Shown here piece by piece: positions 32,779 through 36,477 of a stretch of DNA of 36,477 bases. Made by a program: the position numbers and the translations under genes. Under the pieces are notes generated by a model. The model was not told the DNA's origin. It saw only the letters and a list, made by a program, of their open reading frames with translations, and ran no database searches. The stretch is from JADJOY01 sp016713535 [NCBI: Deltaproteobacteria bacterium] (GTDB lineage: Bacteria; JADJOY01): positions 1 to 36,477 of the forward strand of contig JADJOY010000015.1 of the NCBI GenBank assembly GCA_016713535.1, written 5' to 3'. Each line of letters starts with the position of its first letter. Within the stretch, counting starts at the first letter, position 1.

Positions 32779-34033
32779 GACGACCACTCCACCGAAAACG
32801 TCGGCGGTGCGTCTCGGCCCCACGGCCCCGGGCGGTTCGCGGCGAAGCGCCGGGCGACCTCCTCGTGGATGCGCCGAGCGAGCGCGTCGGCGCGCGGCAG
32901 GTCGGCGCGGTCCGGGAGTTGAGTTTCGGCCCGCGCAGCGTCGAGCGCGGGGATCAGCGCCTCCGCCTCGGCGACCACGTCGGCGAGCGGCACCTCCCCC
33001 TTCTTGATCGCGACGAGGCGGTCGTGGAGCACGCCCGTGGCCCGGAAGGTCGGCCGACCCGCTCGGAGCCACTCGGTCGCCGTCCAGATGAGCCGCATCA
33101 AGTTGTAGGCGTTCTTGGGCCGAAGCTCGCGCGGAAGCTCGAGGTCGTGGCTGCGCTCCGCCGCGAACCGGACCAGGGCGCCGAAGTCGTTCGCAGGGAG
33201 CAGTCCTTGATCGTGGAGAGATCGGTAGAGCTGCTTGACCCACTCCTTGGCCTGGGGGCGATGCCGCGCCTGGCCGTGGTCACTTCGCGGCGGGGTGCGA
33301 TCGGCCAAGCGCTCCGCCACCTGATCGAGCGACAACCCGGGCTCGTCGCGGAGCCAGCCGAGGACCTGCCCGCGGTGCTCGGCGAGGCGTGCACCCTGTT
33401 CGAGGCGGCGAAGCTGCGCGATCGCGTAGCGGCCGAACGACCCGTGGATCTCGCTCGACACGAAGGCCTCGCGCTCCGCGAGGATCCACTCGCCGATCTC
33501 GTCCCGCGGCCGTGCCCCGGGCACGAACAGCATCTCGAGCGTGTTCGGGTCCGCGCGCAGCGCCTGACGCAAGGCCTTCGTGACGGACCAGTAGGCCATC
33601 GAGCCGTCCGGGCTGACGAGATCGTGCGGGGGATCGACGAGACCAGCGGTCCAGGAGAGCGGCAAAGCGAACACGCCGCGGGTGTCGACGTCCGAGCTCT
33701 CGTCGGCGAGCCCCCAGGCTCTCGCGAACCCACGATCGTCTCCAGCACCAGGCACGGCGCGAGCGCGGACCAGCTCGCGTCGCGGCGGACCGCGAACAGG
33801 GTCTGGCCGACTCTCCGCGGCACGAGGTCTTCGCGAGCGCAGTGGAGCGTGCCGACGCCGACGATCGTGATCTCGACCAGGTCGTCACCGGAACCGGTAA
33901 CGCGCCCCACGGTTCCGCGCGGGATCGTGCGCTCGTCGAGGATCCGGTCGGTGCGCAACTCCACCTCGGTGCCGTGCGGGAGCGGCACCGAGCGAGGGTC
34001 GAGGTTCGCCAGACTGCTGGCCGCCCGCGTCAT
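32775..34033 (-). CDS. RlaP/COG3541-type nucleotidyltransferase, long form (one frameshift)
   Basis: Start at ATG 34033 (ATG 34057 is an alternative in the same frame). Residues 15-80 form a beta-rich SH3/KOW-like domain (LPHGTEVELRTDRILDE; TVGRVTGSGDDLVEITIVG). The nucleotidyltransferase core is VLETIVGSRAWGLADESSDVD (motif parts GSRAWG and SDVD at 102-116), then SMAYWSVTKALRQAL and DPNTLEMLFVPG. A long helical C-terminus follows (KNAYNLMRLIWTATEWLRAG). The frame is broken by an extra GA at about 33722-33728 (CGAGAGCC on the coding strand, expected CGAGCC). Repaired length is 418. Coupled to the short paralogue. Confidence 0.8.
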
Positions 34034-36040
34034 TCGCGCGAGTAGGCGTCGGCGCATGCCGCGCAGCGCGCGCATGCCGGCGAACGTCACCAGCGTCGCG
34101 GCGAGCGGCGGCGCCCAGGCGCCGCGCGGGGCCGCTCGCCCGGTGCTCGCCTCGGCCAGCTCCGGCGTGAGGCAGCCGGGGGTCGTCTCGGAGCAGTCGT
34201 CGTCGACGCCGTTGCCGGGGATCTCGACGTTGCCGGGACGGGCGTTGGGGTTCGCGTCGTCGCAGTCGGCCGGACCGCAGGCGCCGCCTTCGAGGGCCGC
34301 GCCGTCGTGGTCGGCGTCGGTGCAGGGCGAGGCGTTCGCCTCGAACGCGCCGGCGTCGCACGGCGCGCCGCCGCGCGCGAAGTTCCGCTGATCGCGCTCG
34401 GCGCAAGCGGCCGCGGAGCCGGTCCCGATCGCGACGCTGGCCGCGCCCAGCGCGGGTCTCGGTGAGGCCGCCGTTCATCGCGAGCGGCTCGAGGGGCCAA
34501 CCCGGCCACGCTCACCGACCCTGGTCGCCTGCCGCGGCGAAGCCTGGTGGCGAGCGGGCTCTCGACGTTGCCGCCGAGCGACGTGGCGGGGCTCGTGCCG
34601 CCGCACACGCTGGAGGGTGGGCGCCGCGGGAGGGGCGATCGCGTAGGCCGCGGCGAGGATGGTGTTGACCACGGTGGTGGCGCCGGTCGAATGGAGGTCG
34701 GCGCCTTCCGCGGCGCCGACGGCCTCGCTGGTCCCCGAGACCACGAGGTTGTCGGCGATGGTGGCGTGCTCGACGGCGGTGGCGCCGCCCGCGTAGAGCC
34801 CGCCGCCCTGCGTCGCCGCCGCGGTTGACGGTGAAGACGCCGTCCTGGCCGTCCCCGCCGTCCGCGGCGTTGGTGACGACCGTTGCGTTGGTGAGCCGCG
34901 CCGCCGCGCCGTTCGCCACGTACACGCCGGCGCCGAGCGCCGCGCCGCCGTTCGCGCCGGACAGCGCGCCCGCCAGCCCGTTCCCACCGGTGGTGACGTT
35001 CTCGGTGACGAGCGCGTTCGACCGTGGTGTCGCCAGCCGCCGCGTAGAGGGGCGCCGCCGCGCGCCGTGGCGACGGACTCACCGTGGCCGCCGGTGGCGC
35101 GGTTCTCGGCGAGCGCTACGTCCGCCACGCTGGCCGCACCGCCGAGAACCGCGAGCCCCCGCCGCCGTCGGCGCCGCCCGCAAAGCCGAAAGTCCAGCCC
35201 CAGGTAGTCGGGCCCCGCTGCCGCCCGTCCGCGGCGTTCGCGGTGACCACCGACGCTCCACCGAACGCGCCGGCGCTCGCAATGCCGCCGCCGCTCGCCG
35301 GCCCGCCGTTGCCGACGCGGAAGCAGTGGCACGGGTTCTCGTCGGTGCAGCAGTACCCCGAGCCGTCACCGCCCTTCGCCTGGTTGCCGGTGACCTCGCA
35401 CCCGTCGAGGGCGAGCGTCGCCGTGGCTGAGCTGAAGACACCGCCGCCCGTGGCGCCGCCGCCGCTGCGCACTCCGCCGCCGAGCGCGGCGTTGCCGCTC
35501 ACCGCCGCGCGCCGCAGCGTGAGCTCGCCATCGTTGTAGACGCCGCCTCCCGCGACCGACTCGCTCGGGGCGCCGAGCACGGTGCCGCCAGCGACGTGAG
35601 GTCCGCACCCGCACCGCCGCGCGCCCGCCGCGACCTGGAGGACGCGGGTCGCCGAGGCCCGCCGCCGAGACGGTGGTCATCGCGGCGCCCCGGCCCGGCG
35701 ATCACGAGGTCGGCGGAGACGTCGAGGTCGCCGGTGGCGCCTGCGTCCTCACCCGCGCCTGCGACGGTGAGCGCGTAGGTCGCGGCGTCGAGGAGATGGT
35801 GTCCTCGCCCGCCGAGCCAGCGGCGCAGCCGTCGACCGGCGCGTCACCGGTTCGCGGCGAGGATCGCCTCGCGCAGCGTGCAGGTCCGTTTGGCCCGGAG
35901 GCCCGCCGCGTCGTCGCGGTGGCGTGGACCTCGTGAGACGGTGGCGAGCGCAGGGCTCGCGCCAGCGATCAGGGCGCCGCCGAGGGCGCGCGAGGAATCC
36001 GATCAGCCCGAGGCCGATCCGTGCATCTCCGGATCCGCAT
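34030..36040 (-). pseudogene. CSLREA / choice-of-anchor Q beta-helix surface protein, heavily frameshifted
   Basis: Fragments in all three frames assemble into one secreted protein. From the N-terminus: a hydrophobic signal (RIGLGLIGFLA, ALGGALIAGASPALA), the CSLREA motif CTLREAILAANR followed by DAPVDGCAAG and DLDVSADLVIAG. Then a right-handed beta-helix with Gly-rich turns (GGGVYNDGELTLRRAAVSGN; RLTNATVVTNAADGG; VEHATIADNLVVSG), a choice-of-anchor Q part (TSLGGNVES; GAPCDAGAFE) and a MopE-like metal-binding part (DCDDANPNARPGNVEIPGNG). The end is a hydrophobic segment and MRRR. Roughly ten indels are needed, for example at about 35990, 35846, 35798, 35690, 35655 and 35120. The end is placed at the TGA 34030-34032, which overlaps the next ATG, but this needs one more frame change. 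Start at 36040 is uncertain. Confidence 0.65.
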
Positions 36041-36124
36041 CGTTCGTCCCCCGGCGGCCGCGCCGCCAGCGACGATGCTTTGCAGCCCGGCGGGCCGGGG
36101 CACAAAACGCGGGCCAAAGAGGCC

Positions 36125-36477
36125 TCAGCTCGTGAGTAGCCCGATCCGCCAGGCGGTGCTGGCGATCGCGGGTGCAGCGCATGGCGAGGTGGTCGACGTC
36201 GATCCCGACCATCGCCATGTCGTCGCGGGTGCTGGCGATGGTCGCGTCGACAAGCGACGACCAGTGGTCGCTCTTCTTCTGCAGCTCGTCCCTGCGCGCC
36301 TTGGAGAGCTCCGGGAAGCGCTGCGCCGGGTAGTGGACGCCGAAGGCGACGTGGCGTGACTCGTCGTGGCCGACGTAGCGCATCAGGTAGTCGGCGAAGA
36401 GCAGGTTCAACGCCTTGAGCTCTTCGATGCCGGAGGCCTCGAGGTCCATCGCGCGGGCCAGCGCCGCGCCCTCGACG
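36125..36477 (-). CDS. Ferritin-like diiron protein, C-terminal part (cut by window edge)
   Basis: The gene enters from the right edge. Visible sequence begins VEGAALARAMDLEASGIEEL, followed by LKALNLLFADYLMRYVGHDE and SRHVAFGVHYPAQ. The DESRHVAFG segment plus a Glu in the preceding helix is the second half-site of R2-type / ferritin-like diiron proteins (ribonucleotide reductase small subunit and relatives). Which member it is cannot be decided from this half. A one-base excess in a run of three G (plus strand) at 36170-36172 probably shifts the frame. Repaired, the protein ends RCTAIASTAWRIGLLTS at 36125; otherwise the frame runs to 36003 through unlikely sequence. Confidence 0.7.

Noticed and set aside
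33098-34390. Natural fusion of the MopE-like surface domain with the nucleotidyltransferase
   Set aside because: The two are in one open frame without a stop, but the surface part ends in a hydrophobic segment plus Arg cluster, and a TGA overlapping the ATG at 34033 exists in the next frame, as at other gene junctions here. A lost frame is more likely than an exported nucleotidyltransferase.
32166-34391. 741-codon plus-strand frame opposite the nucleotidyltransferases
   Set aside because: Antisense shadow; the catalytic motifs are on the minus strand.

Overview
This window is very GC-rich (roughly 70%) and densely coded. It reads like chromosomal DNA of a Myxococcota or other former-Deltaproteobacteria organism, probably from a metagenome assembly. 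Three points suggest this. Secreted proteins carry thrombospondin type-3-like calcium repeats followed by a hydrophobic segment and an arginine-rich tail. Secreted and lipoprotein genes are unusually frequent. GC-rich palindromic intergenic repeats recur. No rRNA, tRNA, phage or plasmid genes were recognised, so the taxonomic placement is inference.

Layout. 1-318: two tandem copies of a 162-bp repeat, each with three perfect inverted repeats. 328-1862 (-): Ig-like/fibronectin lipoprotein. 2204-2728 (+): membrane-anchored LuxR-type regulator. 2697-5445 (-): coupled operon of cupredoxin, secreted calcium-repeat protein and lipoprotein. 5446-5825: intergenic block rich in hairpins. 5826-9618 (-): GH5 glycosidase behind a secreted M4 metallopeptidase. 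9736-13948 (-): five-gene operon with 4-bp stop/start overlaps or a 2-bp gap throughout (SGNH hydrolase, ChrA transporter, lipoprotein, short-chain dehydrogenase, unknown protein). 13987-20026 (+): lytic transglycosylase, GH84 N-acetylglucosaminidase, ETHE1-like persulfide dioxygenase/rhodanese fusion, YhhN membrane protein. 20320-23400: IS4-family element interrupted by a complete IS1380-family element. 23420-25122 (-): creatininase-family protein and an ACP-phosphodiesterase-like protein. 25200-26717 (+): HerA/DUF853 ATPase. 26730-26915: palindrome and 39-bp tandem repeats. 26918-27614 (-): aquaporin. 27774-30037 (+): ferredoxin-NADP reductase, small membrane protein, LhgO-type oxidase. 30052-30495 (-): lipoprotein. 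30944-31318 (+): small membrane protein. 31357-31987 (+): HigB-HigA toxin-antitoxin with a palindromic operator. 32001-34033 (-): two adjacent RlaP/COG3541-type nucleotidyltransferases. 34030-36040 (-): heavily frameshifted CSLREA/beta-helix surface protein. 36125-36477 (-): partial ferritin-like diiron protein.

A striking property is the number of reading-frame lesions: at least nine otherwise well-conserved genes need one or more indels of one or two bases to restore the family sequence. Several lie in G or C runs or in short GC/GA dinucleotide runs, and one gene also has an in-frame TAG. This looks more like residual sequencing error than decay, but 34-36 kb is so damaged that true pseudogenisation is possible there. 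Coordinates of such genes are given as the full span, with lesion positions in the evidence.

The genes suggest cell-envelope and exterior work: secreted protease, glycosidases, peptidoglycan lytic enzyme, calcium-repeat surface proteins and several lipoproteins. They sit beside housekeeping redox and sulfide detoxification functions. No complete new multi-gene system can be proven. The best leads are the tandem nucleotidyltransferases beside HigBA, the shared C-terminal tail on three surface proteins, and the structured repeat families.
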